A stretch of DNA of 64,000 bases from JBCCBV01 sp039033855. Its GTDB lineage: Bacteria; Planctomycetota; Phycisphaerae; Phycisphaerales; Phycisphaeraceae. Where the stretch lies: assembly GCA_039033855.1 (NCBI GenBank), contig JBCCBV010000006.1, positions 1 to 64,000 of the forward strand, read 5' to 3'. Every line of letters begins with the position of its first letter. Positions within the stretch are counted from its first letter, which is position 1. Both the position numbers and the translations under genes were made by a program. This document shows, in pieces, positions 34,614-43,205 of the stretch. The notes beneath the pieces are model-generated. The model saw only the letters and a list, made by a program, of their open reading frames with translations, was not told where the DNA came from and did not search any database.

Positions 34614-35681
34614 ATGTCGACCACGATCAAACGCATCCTGATCACCGGCGGGGCCGGATTTTTGGGGTCTCACCTTTGTGAGCGCATGGTCGATGCCGGG
34701 CACGACGTCATCTGCCTCGACAACCTGTTTACCAGCCAGAAGTCCAACATCAGCCCGCTGCTCGACCGGCCGAACTTCGAGTTTTTGCGCCACGACATCA
34801 CCGAGCCCATCACGCTCGAGGTCGACCAGGTTTACAACATGGCCTGCCCGGCCTCGCCCGTGCATTACCAGTACAACCCCATCAAGACCATGAAGGTTTC
34901 GGTGATGGGCGCCATCAACCTGCTGGGCATGGCCAAACGCACCGGGGCCCGCATCCTCCAGGCCAGCACCAGCGAGGTCTACGGCGACCCGACCCCCGAA
35001 CACCACCCGCAGAAAGAAACCTACCGCGGCAACGTCAACCCCATCGGCGTCCGCGCTTGTTACGACGAGGGCAAACGCGCCGCTGAGACCCTGTTCTTCG
35101 ACTACCACCGGTCCAACGGCGTCGACATCCGCGTGGTACGCATCTTCAACACCTACGGCCCTCGCATGCACCCCTACGACGGCCGGGTCGTCACCAACTT
35201 CATCGTCCAAGCCCTGCAGGGCGAAGACCTGACCGTGTACGGCGACGGCAGCCAGACCCGCAGCTTCTGCTATGTCGACGACCTGGTAGACGCCATCGTC
35301 GCCACGATGAACAACGACGACCCGTCCGAGTGTCCGAACGCCGCGCCGACCGACCCGGACTTCATCGGCCCGGTCAATATCGGCAACCCCGACGAGTTCA
35401 CCATCCGCCAGCTGGCCGAGAAGGTCATTGAGCTCACGGGCGCCAGCAGCAAGATCGTCGCCCTGCCCCTGCCGAGCGACGACCCGCTGCAGCGCAAGCC
35501 CGACATCTCGGTGGCGAAAGACAAGCTCGGCTGGGAACCGAAGGTCAAGCTCGACCAGGGCCTGGCTAAGGCGATCGACTATTTCAAGAGCGTGGATCTG
35601 ACGTCGTTCCGCCGACCGACGGACCACACCGCGCACAAGAACACCGACCGCTGGGTTGGGGTGAGGCGCTCAGACGCATAA
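34614..35681 (+). CDS. UDP-glucuronate decarboxylase (UDP-xylose synthase)
   Basis: A 355-residue extended short-chain dehydrogenase of the UXS type. Seen: the NAD-binding 'ITGGAGFLGSHLCERM' near the N-terminus, 'NMACPASPVHYQ' and 'ASTSEVYGDPTPEHHPQ' typical of UXS, the catalytic Y-x-x-x-K in 'ACYDEGKRAAE', and 'GPRMHPYDGRVVTNFIVQAL'. It converts UDP-glucuronate to UDP-xylose for surface glycans. The start has a strong AGGAGG 8 nt upstream. The last 25 residues are a hydrophilic tail beyond the usual end. Confidence 0.93.
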   Translation: MSTTIKRILITGGAGFLGSHLCERMVDAGHDVICLDNLFTSQKSNISPLLDRPNFEFLRHDITEPITLEVDQVYNMACPASPVHYQYNPIKTMKVSVMGAINLLGMAKRTGARILQASTSEVYGDPTPEHHPQKETYRGNVNPIGVRACYDEGKRAAETLFFDYHRSNGVDIRVVRIFNTYGPRMHPYDGRVVTNFIVQALQGEDLTVYGDGSQTRSFCYVDDLVDAIVATMNNDDPSECPNAAPTDPDFIGPVNIGNPDEFTIRQLAEKVIELTGASSKIVALPLPSDDPLQRKPDISVAKDKLGWEPKVKLDQGLAKAIDYFKSVDLTSFRRPTDHTAHKNTDRWVGVRRSDA

Positions 35682-35688
35682 ACGACTG

Positions 35689-36588
35689 CTAGTAGTCGGC
35701 GAACAGTGGACGCGATCCGCCCAGGTCGTACTTCTTCGCGATACGCCAGAATTTTAGTCCCACCTTACTACGCGAAGCGTAGAGCAGAGAGTAGAGTTGT
35801 CGCCCCTGCCGCGGAATCCCTGTACGCTCCACGTGTGCGTAGCCAAGGGATCTGAGTTGCGTCGCATATGTATCTGCAACCCAATCGCGCATGTTGTCCG
35901 CAGTACGCACCTTCAACTCATCCCAGCTTTGCCGCCAGCTGGATTGCCGCCCAAAGAAACTGTCCAGTTGCCCATCACTCGCAGGGTAGTAAACCTTGTC
36001 AATATTGCGAACAATGTCCATATCATCCGCGATGAGAATCAAAAAATCTACTTGGCCGGCAGACGCCAGGGTTTGTATTGTTGTGAAATCAACACCTAGC
36101 GCAAACGGGTCCACAAAGGCAAGATTAAGACTTCTTGCGGGGACGGACTCCGCTATCTTGCCTGCCAGATTATTGCAGTCTCCGGCATAAGCGGATAGCC
36201 CGCACAAGTTTTCTGACCCACTATCCACGCACCGCAGCAGCCTCGCCTTGAGGGCCTGCAACTTCTCACTGTCCTGTTCAACCACGCTCATTGTGGCGAA
36301 GGCCTTGTCTGCACATGCAGCAAGCAATGCAGAGCCCGGGTATCTCTTGCCACCTCTCTCGCGCAAAGCACACACGCCAGCCCCTGCAAACAGGTCAATG
36401 TAGTGGTACCCCGAAAAATGGGGGCTGCCAACCATGGCGTTTGTAGAAACGGCTATGTACTGAGCCAGTATGTACAACTTATCGAGCGTCCAGTCGCCGA
36501 CCTCGTAGACGCAGGGATTATCATCGCCTGCCACGATCGCCATCGCGCGATCCCAAAGCTCACGACCATAGTCTCTAGACTGAGGCAA
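35689..36588 (-). CDS. tcmP: three-Cys-motif partner protein TcmP
   Basis: A 299-residue protein matching the TcmP family. It has a Rossmann-like, methyltransferase-type start ('YHYIDLFAGAGVC', about 62-74), 'SALLAACADKAF', 'LAFVDPFALGVDFTTI' (the conserved VDP motif) and a winged-helix-like C-terminal part. TcmP genes are found almost always beside a 'three-Cys-motif' (Gp37/Gp68, DUF5131) gene, as here, where the two overlap by 14 bp. Base composition is clearly more AT-rich than the neighbours, a sign of transfer. The biochemical role is not established. Confidence 0.85.
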   Translation of the reverse strand: MPQSRDYGRELWDRAMAIVAGDDNPCVYEVGDWTLDKLYILAQYIAVSTNAMVGSPHFSGYHYIDLFAGAGVCALRERGGKRYPGSALLAACADKAFATMSVVEQDSEKLQALKARLLRCVDSGSENLCGLSAYAGDCNNLAGKIAESVPARSLNLAFVDPFALGVDFTTIQTLASAGQVDFLILIADDMDIVRNIDKVYYPASDGQLDSFFGRQSSWRQSWDELKVRTADNMRDWVADTYATQLRSLGYAHVERTGIPRQGRQLYSLLYASRSKVGLKFWRIAKKYDLGGSRPLFADY

Positions 36589-37375
36589 TCTCTATTCCCC
36601 GGTACTTAGAAGTCGGCTGCGCATCCCACGTTCTTCCATCCAGCTCTCGCCCCGTTGCCTTCTTGTTCACCCCGCCCCACTGCTTGAAGAAGAACGGCAC
36701 GTCGTAACGTTCGCACCTTCGCTGGATTGTTCGCACCCAGCCCTCTTGCATCGGCCGCGCGCCCGGGCCAGACTCGCCACCCACGATCACCCAATGGATG
36801 TCTTTGACGGGAAGCTGCGGAATCGGCCCAAGCAGCGGCTCGACAGACAGAAACCGAATCATCGCATCGACGCGTCGCAACTCATGCACGCGATGCACGA
36901 CGCGCGCGTCTTCCACGCTGGTGCCCATCCAGATGTTCGGCGTCCATTGCAGATGCTTGGCCAGTTCGGCGGTGCGATGCGGCCGCTTGGTGAGCACTTG
37001 GAAAACATGCTGTGGGCACTGGTTCATCACGCGGAACACGCGCTGAATGAACTCCAACGGCACTTCCTCATGAAAGAGGTCGCTCATCGAGTTGACAAAG
37101 ACCGTCCTAGGCATCCGCCATTGCAGGGGATCCTCTACCGCCCCATAGTCAAGATAGACAGACCCGTTCCAGCGGCCCTGCCGGTTTACAACCTGTTGGT
37201 AGTTGGCACCACGTCCCGGGTTGCGGCCTTGCTGCGTCAGGCTCTTCGAGATCGCAGACAGACGCTTGGCCATCCGCTCGGCGTAGCAATTCACACACCC
37301 CGGACTCACCTTGGTGCAGCCGACCACGGGATTCCAAGTGGTGTCGGTCCATTCAATGGTTGAAGTTTGAGCCAT
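36575..37375 (-). CDS. three-Cys-motif (phage Gp37/Gp68, DUF5131) protein
   Basis: A 266-residue protein starting 'MAQTSTIEWTDTTWNPVVGC'. The three cysteines C20, C27 and C30 form CX6CX2C ('CTKVSPGCVNCYA'), which probably binds an iron-sulfur cluster in a radical-SAM-like barrel; 'FVNSMSDLFHEEVP', 'LTKRPHR', 'MGTSVED', 'FLSVEPLLGPI' and 'VIVGGESGPGARPM' are all family hallmarks. First gene of a two-gene unit with tcmP. ATG 37375 follows GGAGG by 6 nt and a promoter lies just upstream. The target of the modification is unknown; the family occurs in phages and mobile regions. Confidence 0.9.
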   Translation of the reverse strand: MAQTSTIEWTDTTWNPVVGCTKVSPGCVNCYAERMAKRLSAISKSLTQQGRNPGRGANYQQVVNRQGRWNGSVYLDYGAVEDPLQWRMPRTVFVNSMSDLFHEEVPLEFIQRVFRVMNQCPQHVFQVLTKRPHRTAELAKHLQWTPNIWMGTSVEDARVVHRVHELRRVDAMIRFLSVEPLLGPIPQLPVKDIHWVIVGGESGPGARPMQEGWVRTIQRRCERYDVPFFFKQWGGVNKKATGRELDGRTWDAQPTSKYRGIEIASV

Positions 37376-37390
37376 CACTGTCCTCCAACC

Positions 37391-37418
37391 ATCATACCAA
37401 ACAAAACACGTACTTCAA
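37391..37418 (-). promoter_or_regulatory. promoter of the TcmP/three-Cys module
   Basis: On the minus strand TTGAAG (37418-37413), a 16-bp spacer and TATGAT (37396-37391), followed by GGAGG and the ATG. This classical sigma-70 plus Shine-Dalgarno arrangement differs from the leaderless style of neighbouring genes. Confidence 0.55.
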
Positions 37419-37541
37419 TGCCCTCTTGCTGGTTCTATCGGCTGAAAATCGGCCGCCTATCCAGAAGGCAGTCAAGGCACGCCAAAGCATCCCGCTGAAC
37501 CGGTCAGGCGTCGAACACGTGGGTTGTCTGTTGTCCCCCAC

Positions 37542-38546
37542 CTACTCGGCCCGCAAGGCGTCGAGCAACACCTGGCCGGCCGGGTTCTCGGCGTCGAGTT
37601 GCAACGCCTGCTCCACGAAGTGGATCGCGTCTTCGGGGCTGCCGGCCTGGCGAAGCTCGGCGGCCCGGACCAAGAGCCCAAGCACCGCTAACGCGCGGGT
37701 CTGATCGGCGATTTGCTCGGGCAGGTCGGGCTTGGCCGAACGCAGGTCGGCGAACAGCTTCGCGATCTGGGCATGACGGCTGGGCGGGGCTTTGACCACC
37801 AGCGTGTTGTCATGGAAGTCGAGCGTCGCCGTATTCCCCCACTCGATCTCGGCGCCCACGCTGTTCTCGATCAGCAGAATCAGATCGTCGATCGATTCTT
37901 GTTGACGCTCTTGGGCTTCGTCCTGGTCGTGGTGTCGGTCGGACGCGATGAAATCCAACGGCGACTCGGTCTTCGGCAAGTCCATGGCGGGCTCGGCGAT
38001 GAGGCGAGCAAGCAAGCGCGACTTCTGCAGCGACTGTTCCTGCATGGCCTGCAACTGGACGGTGTGATTGCTGTGGATCAGGTCGGACACGGCGTACACG
38101 CGCACCTCGGCGGTCAGTTCGTTGAGCTTTTCGCGCGGGGCGATCAGCACCCGGCCGGCGTGCACCTCGAAGTCGAACGCACTGGCGAAGGCCTGATTCA
38201 GGTGGTCGCTGAGTTGACGCAAAGCGACCTCGGCGTTCGGCGCCTGGATCGCCAGCGTGACCGGCGTGTCGCGCAGCAAACCAAGACGGGCCATGGACTC
38301 AAACTGCGCGTGCACAGGAACGCCGGTGAGGTCGGCAAAGAACTGGATGACATCTTCGAGCGCGTTGTCGTCGAACTCGGCCGATACCGGGGTGTCGGCG
38401 AGCCGCTGGGCGACGTTCGCGGTCGTCCACTGGACGCGAGTCGCATCGGCCTCGGCGTGCGCGACGTCCGGGCTCAAAGGGCTCAGCCCCGGGCAGAGAA
38501 ACAAGGACAGGGCCGGTACGAGGATCGCCGCTCGGAAATTGTTCAT
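37542..38546 (-). CDS. secreted protein with secretin N-domain (STN)-like segment
   Basis: A 334-residue exported protein (signal peptide about 1-31). Residues about 50-130 resemble the STN/N0 domain of secretins and FecA-type proteins ('FDDNALEDVIQFFADLTGVPVHAQ'), and about 225-275 a second N-domain-like fold ('IDDLILLIENSVGAEIEWGN', 'DFHDNTLVVKAPPSRHAQI'). The beta-barrel pore domain of secretins is missing. The end ('ALAVLGLLVRAAELRQAGSPEDAIHFVEQALQLD') is TPR-like. It may be a periplasmic accessory protein of a secretin, possibly the pilus system; this is inference. Confidence 0.6.
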   Translation of the reverse strand: MNNFRAAILVPALSLFLCPGLSPLSPDVAHAEADATRVQWTTANVAQRLADTPVSAEFDDNALEDVIQFFADLTGVPVHAQFESMARLGLLRDTPVTLAIQAPNAEVALRQLSDHLNQAFASAFDFEVHAGRVLIAPREKLNELTAEVRVYAVSDLIHSNHTVQLQAMQEQSLQKSRLLARLIAEPAMDLPKTESPLDFIASDRHHDQDEAQERQQESIDDLILLIENSVGAEIEWGNTATLDFHDNTLVVKAPPSRHAQIAKLFADLRSAKPDLPEQIADQTRALAVLGLLVRAAELRQAGSPEDAIHFVEQALQLDAENPAGQVLLDALRAE

Positions 38547-38581
38547 GGCTCCACGCTACCCGGGTCTCCCAGATTGACCAA
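38547..38581 (-). promoter_or_regulatory. promoter TTGGTC-N17-TAGCGT, 6 nt before ATG
   Basis: On the minus strand TTGGTC (38581-38576), 17 bp, TAGCGT (38558-38553), then 6 nt and the ATG at 38546. It is the best example here of a near-complete promoter placing the transcript start at the start codon. Confidence 0.55.
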
Positions 38582-38681
38582 GGCCTGACGGCGACAACCG
38601 CGCAAAGTAGCCGCCGATTCACCCGGCACGACGCCGCGGCGCGTTAGTCTTGCGACGCGGGAGTCATCTAGGAGCTTCGCC

Positions 38682-39524
38682 ATGGCGGTATCCACCCAAC
38701 TGTTCGACCTGACCGGCAAGTCCGCTCTGATCACCGGCGGCGCCAGCGGGTTAGGGCTGGCGATGGCCCAGGCGCTGCGGGCGCACGGGGCCAAGGTGCT
38801 GGTCGGTTCGCGCACGCAAGACAAGGTGCAAGACGCGGTGGCGCAGCTGCAAGCCTCCGAGCTTGAACCGGGCGACGACGCCGAGCCGAAGGTCGCGGGC
38901 GTGGTGCTCGACGTGGCACGTAGAGAATCGGTGGTCCGGGCGGTGCGCAAGTCGGTGGACCTCTTCGGCGGGCTCGACATCCTGATCAACGCGGCCGGCG
39001 TGACGCGCAAGGTGCCGACCTTCGAGCTCGACGACGACGAAGCGGCCACGCTGTACGACATCCACGTGCTGGGGTCGCTGCGGGCCGCGCAAGAGGCCGG
39101 CCACTTGTTCCGAGAGCAGCACGCGGGGTGCATCATCAACGTGGCGTCGATCGCTTCGTACGGCGCGCTGACCGAGGTGACGGCCTACGCCGCGGCCAAG
39201 AGCGCGGTGCTCGGGCTGACCCGCAACCTGGCCACCGAATGGGCCAAGCACGGCATCCGCTGCAACGCGATTGCGCCGGGCTTCATCCCCACCGACTTGA
39301 ACCGCCACCTGATCGAGGGCACCGACCGCGGCCGACGGGTGATCGAGCGCACGCCGATGGGCCGGTTTGGCACGGCCGAGGAGGTCGTCGGGGCGGCCGT
39401 GTATCTGGCCAGCCCGGCCGGGGCGTTTGTGAACGGCCAGACGCTCGTGGTCGACGGCGGGTTCTTGAGCTGCGCCGTGGGCGACGCCGAGGCGCCGTGG
39501 GCCGGCTCAGATCGCGAAAGCTAA
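38682..39524 (+). CDS. short-chain dehydrogenase/reductase (gluconate 5-dehydrogenase-like)
   Basis: A 280-residue classical SDR. Cofactor motif 'ALITGGASGLGLAMAQAL', 'INAAGVTRKVP', catalytic Ser in 'VASIASYGALTEV', and the Y-x-x-x-K pair in 'AYAAAKSAVLGLTRNLATEWA', then 'RCNAIAPGFIPTDLNRHL' and 'GRFGTAEEVVGAAVYLAS'. The sequence is closest in style to gluconate 5-dehydrogenase/2-deoxy-gluconate 3-dehydrogenase (sugar-acid metabolism), but SDR substrates cannot be assigned reliably by motif. TAGGAG lies 7-8 nt upstream of the ATG. Confidence 0.85.
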   Translation: MAVSTQLFDLTGKSALITGGASGLGLAMAQALRAHGAKVLVGSRTQDKVQDAVAQLQASELEPGDDAEPKVAGVVLDVARRESVVRAVRKSVDLFGGLDILINAAGVTRKVPTFELDDDEAATLYDIHVLGSLRAAQEAGHLFREQHAGCIINVASIASYGALTEVTAYAAAKSAVLGLTRNLATEWAKHGIRCNAIAPGFIPTDLNRHLIEGTDRGRRVIERTPMGRFGTAEEVVGAAVYLASPAGAFVNGQTLVVDGGFLSCAVGDAEAPWAGSDRES

Positions 39525-39555
39525 AGTAGGCCGTACTTCTGAAAGGACTCTTGAT

Positions 39556-39855
39556 ATGGAACCCTTGACCGCCGAAGCCGTTGAAGAAGCGCTCGCAAAG
39601 CTGCCCGGCTGGGCACACCGGGGCGACGTGCTGACCAAAGAATTCCAATTCTCAGATTTTCGAGAAGCGATGAGCTTCATCGTCCGCGTTGGCTTCGCCG
39701 CCGAGTCGCAGGGGCACCACCCCGAGCTGTTCAACGTCTACAACAAAGTGACGATTGGCCTGACGACGCACGACGCCGGGGGCAAGGTGACGCAGAACGA
39801 CGTGGATCTGGCCGAGGCGATCGAAGGTTTCAACTGGGTCCCGAAGAAGAACTGA
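39556..39855 (+). CDS. phhB: 4a-hydroxytetrahydrobiopterin dehydratase (pterin carbinolamine dehydratase)
   Basis: A 99-residue protein of the PCD/DCoH family. The diagnostic motif is 'SQGHHPELFNVYNKVTIGL' with the paired histidines of the active site, preceded by 'LPGWAHRGDVLTKEFQF' and followed by 'GGKVTQNDVDLAEAIE'. It recycles the carbinolamine formed by aromatic amino acid hydroxylases, or acts in molybdopterin/pterin metabolism. AAAGGA precedes the ATG, and a TAAAGT box overlaps the stop of the SDR gene 31 bp upstream, so it may have its own promoter. Confidence 0.93.
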   Translation: MEPLTAEAVEEALAKLPGWAHRGDVLTKEFQFSDFREAMSFIVRVGFAAESQGHHPELFNVYNKVTIGLTTHDAGGKVTQNDVDLAEAIEGFNWVPKKN

Positions 39856-39889
39856 GCTTGGTCGGCCGTCAGCGGTGCCGGTGCTAGGC

Positions 39890-41836
39890 CTACACGTGGC
39901 AACGGCGGCGCGACTTGGCCAGCCCGAGCGCGGCGATGGCGAGTAGCGCAGCACTTGCGGGTTCGGGCACGACGACGGGCGGCTGTCCGTTGAGGGACGC
40001 GCCAAAGTTGAACGCCAGGGTGTCGAAGTCGAGCAGGTCGACCATGCCGTCGCCATTGAAGTCGCCATCCGCAAAGGTGGGGCTGGGGTTCGTGTTGAAG
40101 TTGCCGGCGAGCGCGTCGAAGTCGAGCAGGTCGACCACGGTGTCGCGGTTGGCGTCGCCAAGAATGGTGGGCGCAATGTCGGCTTCGAGGCTCAGCAGCG
40201 CCGTCTCGAACGATGTTTCGGTGACGTAGGCGCCGTAGACGTAGAGCTGCCCCAGGTGGTCTTCGCCATAGCCGAAGATGAGGTCGAGGGGGGTTTCGCC
40301 GGTCGGGGTGGCGAAGATTTCGTAGGCGAAGCCGTCTTCGTAGCCGTCGCCCGGGACGCCATAGGGGTCGGCGATGAGCATGCGTGCGTTGTCGCCGGTG
40401 GCCTTGCCCTCGTCGTCAAGTGGGCCAAAGGGCCCCTGGTAGTCAGCGAAGAGCAGCAGGCCGTAGAGGTCGGAATAGGGGTCGTCGCGCACGGCGAGGG
40501 TGCCGATGGAACTGGCGCCGTCGGTGTGGTCCCACTGCAGCAGGGGCCGCTCGGCGTTCTGGATGCGGGTGATTTCGGCGGGCGACAGGGTGCGGACGCC
40601 GTCGCCGTCGGGGTCGTCGGCGCCGTAGACAAAGGTGGTGGCGGTCTGGGCGTTGTTGATGATCACCGCGTCGGGCGGGGTCTGTGCGGCCTGACCGGTG
40701 GCGAGCGCGTCGTCGATGAACGTGGGCACGGTGTCCTCATCGAAATGGTTGCGCACGTAGACGAAGTCGCCTTCGAGCAGGCCCCAGCCGTAATCGCCGC
40801 CCTTGACGATGCGTTCCATCGATTCGATGTTTTTCTGGCCGGTGTTGCTCGAGAACAGGTCGCCGGTGACGGGGTCGAAGTCGATGCGGTATCCGTTGCG
40901 GATGCCCAGGGCGTAGACCATGTCTTTGGCGTCGAAGCCGCCGGCGGGGTTGGAGACGAACGGGTTGGCGTCGGCGCCGCCGGTGGGCACGCTGAACACG
41001 GGCGTGCCGCTGCGGGAAAAGACCTTGCGGTCGGGCCCGGGCGTGGTGGTCAGCGGGTCGATGCGGAGCATCTTGCCGTAGGGGTTGTCGACCTCGGACG
41101 CGTTGCGTTCGTAGCCGGTGCCGTTTCCGCCGTCGGACGAGGAGATGTAGAGGTAGCCGTCCGGGCCGAAAGCCAGGTCGCCGATGTTGTGGCCGTGGTG
41201 GTCGGTCTTCAGGCTCAGGATGAGGCGGCGCGACGCATCGCTGGTGACGTCGATCGTGTTGAGCGAAGGGTCGACGGAGTACTCGTACACCACCGAGATG
41301 TGCTCGCCTTTTTTGGCCTTGACGTTGGCGCGGAAGAAGCCGTCATACGGATGGTCGTAGTCGGTGGAGATGGAGTTGTTCTGGTGCGATTGCACCGCGT
41401 AGAACTTGCCGTAGCCGTCGGCGCCGACGTTGTTGAAGTCGGGGTGCAGGGCGATAGAGGTCAGCCCGTTTTCGTTGCCCACGGTCCAGCCGGTGGTGAC
41501 GGTCGATCCGGCCGGCTCGACGTGGTACGGCGTGGGCTGCAGTACGCCGGCGGGGTCGATGACGCGGATGGTGTTGTCGATCTGCGTCACAAAGGCCCGG
41601 CCGGTGGCGTCGAACGCGATGTCGGTGATCGGGGCCGAGCCCCAGTCGGCGTAGTTGGTCGTGCCGTAGCTCGAAAGCGTGACCTGCGGCTTGGTGGGGT
41701 CGACGACGATGTCGTTGACCGTGCTGCCGGGGAAGGCCGAGAGGTCTTGCTGCGCGGAGGCCTGACCTGCGTTGAAAGCCCCGACGGCGGCGACCAGGGC
41801 GAACGCGGGGAACATCAAAGCGTCGTGGCGGATCAT
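39890..41836 (-). CDS. secreted PQQ-type sugar dehydrogenase with dockerin-like repeats and PEP-CTERM
   Basis: A 648-residue exported protein (signal peptide about 1-29, 'GQASAQ'). The start ATG at 41836 has GGAG 7 nt upstream. Residues about 60-540 form the six-bladed propeller of the soluble glucose/sorbosone dehydrogenase family: 'GLTSIALHPDFNN', 'DHHGHNIGDLAFGPDGYLYISSSDGG', 'YALGIRNGYRIDFDPVTGDLFSSNTGQ', 'GGDYGWGLLEGD'. Two 'GDxNxDxxVDLLDFDxLAxNF' repeats and 'VPEPAS' plus hydrophobic segment plus Arg/Lys tail follow, as in the protein at 849-3170. It probably oxidises sugars at the cell surface, if PQQ is available. Confidence 0.85.
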   Translation of the reverse strand: MIRHDALMFPAFALVAAVGAFNAGQASAQQDLSAFPGSTVNDIVVDPTKPQVTLSSYGTTNYADWGSAPITDIAFDATGRAFVTQIDNTIRVIDPAGVLQPTPYHVEPAGSTVTTGWTVGNENGLTSIALHPDFNNVGADGYGKFYAVQSHQNNSISTDYDHPYDGFFRANVKAKKGEHISVVYEYSVDPSLNTIDVTSDASRRLILSLKTDHHGHNIGDLAFGPDGYLYISSSDGGNGTGYERNASEVDNPYGKMLRIDPLTTTPGPDRKVFSRSGTPVFSVPTGGADANPFVSNPAGGFDAKDMVYALGIRNGYRIDFDPVTGDLFSSNTGQKNIESMERIVKGGDYGWGLLEGDFVYVRNHFDEDTVPTFIDDALATGQAAQTPPDAVIINNAQTATTFVYGADDPDGDGVRTLSPAEITRIQNAERPLLQWDHTDGASSIGTLAVRDDPYSDLYGLLLFADYQGPFGPLDDEGKATGDNARMLIADPYGVPGDGYEDGFAYEIFATPTGETPLDLIFGYGEDHLGQLYVYGAYVTETSFETALLSLEADIAPTILGDANRDTVVDLLDFDALAGNFNTNPSPTFADGDFNGDGMVDLLDFDTLAFNFGASLNGQPPVVVPEPASAALLAIAALGLAKSRRRCHV

Positions 41837-42074
41837 CCTCAAACTCCAGGAAAAGCCCGAGCGTAAAGCCCCGGGCGTGGTGGGGGCGGCCGGCGCCGGG
41901 CGTTCTGCCTGGTTCGCGCCGCCACCGCATCTAATGATGACCGGTCATGGGTAAAAGTAAACCCTGGCAAGCTGGAAAGGCGTTGATGCGCGTGGAGTCC
42001 CATCGGCCGGCGGGATCGGTGCGGGCGCCTTAGGGGGTCGGCGGGGACGGGGCGAAGCGCACGCGATTCTGCGG

Positions 42075-42086
42075 TACCCTTCGGGC
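42075..42086 (+). promoter_or_regulatory. -10-like box TACCCT 6 nt before ATG (predicted leaderless start)
   Basis: TACCCT at 42075-42080 is followed by 6 nt and the ATG at 42087, with no Shine-Dalgarno sequence. Confidence 0.5.
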
Positions 42087-43205
42087 ATGCCCAAAGCCGC
42101 CAACATCGAACTGCTCGAACGCCTCGTTGCCACGCCCGGCGTGCCCGGTCGGGAGCACCGCGTGCGCGACATCGTGCTCGAAGAACTCGACGGCCTGGCC
42201 GACCATGTCGAGGTCGACGCGATGGGCTCGGTGATTGCGGTGCGCGAGCCGCGACAGGCCGTCAAGACCGGCAAAAAGAAGAAGGGCGCCAGCCGGAAGA
42301 AGACCACGGCGCCCAAGGGCGAACCGGCCCGGATCATGCTGGCGGCGCACATGGACCAGATCGGCTTCCTGGTTTCGCACATCGACGACCGGGGCTTCTG
42401 CTATCTGAACCCGGTGGGCGGGTTTGATCCGCGCAACCTGTTCGCCCGCAAGGTGACGGTGTGCCCCGACCCGGCCGACCCGTCGCTCGACCTGGTGGGC
42501 GTGATGAATCCCGGCGGCAAGCCGATTCACGTGGCCAGCCCGGAGGAACGCCGGAAGGTGCCGACCGTGCGCGAGTTCACCGTCGACCTGGGCCTGCCCG
42601 CCGACAAGGTCAAGAAGAAGGTCCGCATCGGCGACATGGTGGTCATCCGCACCGAGCCCGAACGGCTGGGCGACCGCTTTGTGAGCCAGGCGCTCGACAA
42701 CCGCGTCGCGGTGTGGACGGCCATCGAAGCGCTGCGCGCGCTCGACGCCACCGGCCACGCGTGCGAAGTGGTCGCGGTGTTCACCGTGCAGGAAGAGGTC
42801 GGGCTGCGGGGGGCGATTACGTCGGCCTTCGCCGTGGAACCGACGGTCGGCATCGGCATCGACACCACTTTGGCGATTGACACGCCCGGCGTGCCGCCGC
42901 AAGACGCCTGCACGAAACTGGGCGAGGGCGCGGCGATCACCGTGATGGACGGCTCGTCCATCGGCGACCTGGACCTGGTCGAAACCTTCGACAAGCTGGC
43001 CAAGCGCAAGCGGATCAAAGCCCAGCGGTCGGTCTTGGCGGCGGGCGGGACCGACACGGCCGGCATCCAGCGCTCACGCGGCGGGGTCAAGAGCATGACG
43101 CTGTCGATCCCCACCCGGTACATCCACACGATTACCGAGATGATTGACCTCAACGACCTGGGCGCGGCCCGCGACCTGCTGGCGGCGTATCTGGCTCAGG
43201 CGTGA
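42087..43205 (+). CDS. M42-family metallo-aminopeptidase
   Basis: A 372-residue M42 (FrvX/TET-like) peptidase. Dinuclear metal ligands are visible in order: His in 'LAAHMDQIGF', Asp in 'SQALDNRVAVW', the Glu-Glu pair in 'FTVQEEVGLRGA', Asp in 'GIGIDTT' and the last His in 'TRYIHTITEM'. Residues about 57-77 are a Lys-rich insertion ('KTGKKKKGASRKKTTAPKG') before the first metal strand, which is not usual. TET-type peptidases form dodecamers that degrade peptides in the cytoplasm. Its stop overlaps the GTG start of the DUF429 gene. Confidence 0.9.
   Translation: MPKAANIELLERLVATPGVPGREHRVRDIVLEELDGLADHVEVDAMGSVIAVREPRQAVKTGKKKKGASRKKTTAPKGEPARIMLAAHMDQIGFLVSHIDDRGFCYLNPVGGFDPRNLFARKVTVCPDPADPSLDLVGVMNPGGKPIHVASPEERRKVPTVREFTVDLGLPADKVKKKVRIGDMVVIRTEPERLGDRFVSQALDNRVAVWTAIEALRALDATGHACEVVAVFTVQEEVGLRGAITSAFAVEPTVGIGIDTTLAIDTPGVPPQDACTKLGEGAAITVMDGSSIGDLDLVETFDKLAKRKRIKAQRSVLAAGGTDTAGIQRSRGGVKSMTLSIPTRYIHTITEMIDLNDLGAARDLLAAYLAQA

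Noticed and set aside
26223..35681. uxaC and the UDP-glucuronate decarboxylase gene considered as one uronate pathway
   Set aside because: They are 7 kb apart with ribosomal, chemotaxis and repair genes between; one is catabolic and the other makes UDP-xylose, so a shared operon or pathway is not supported.
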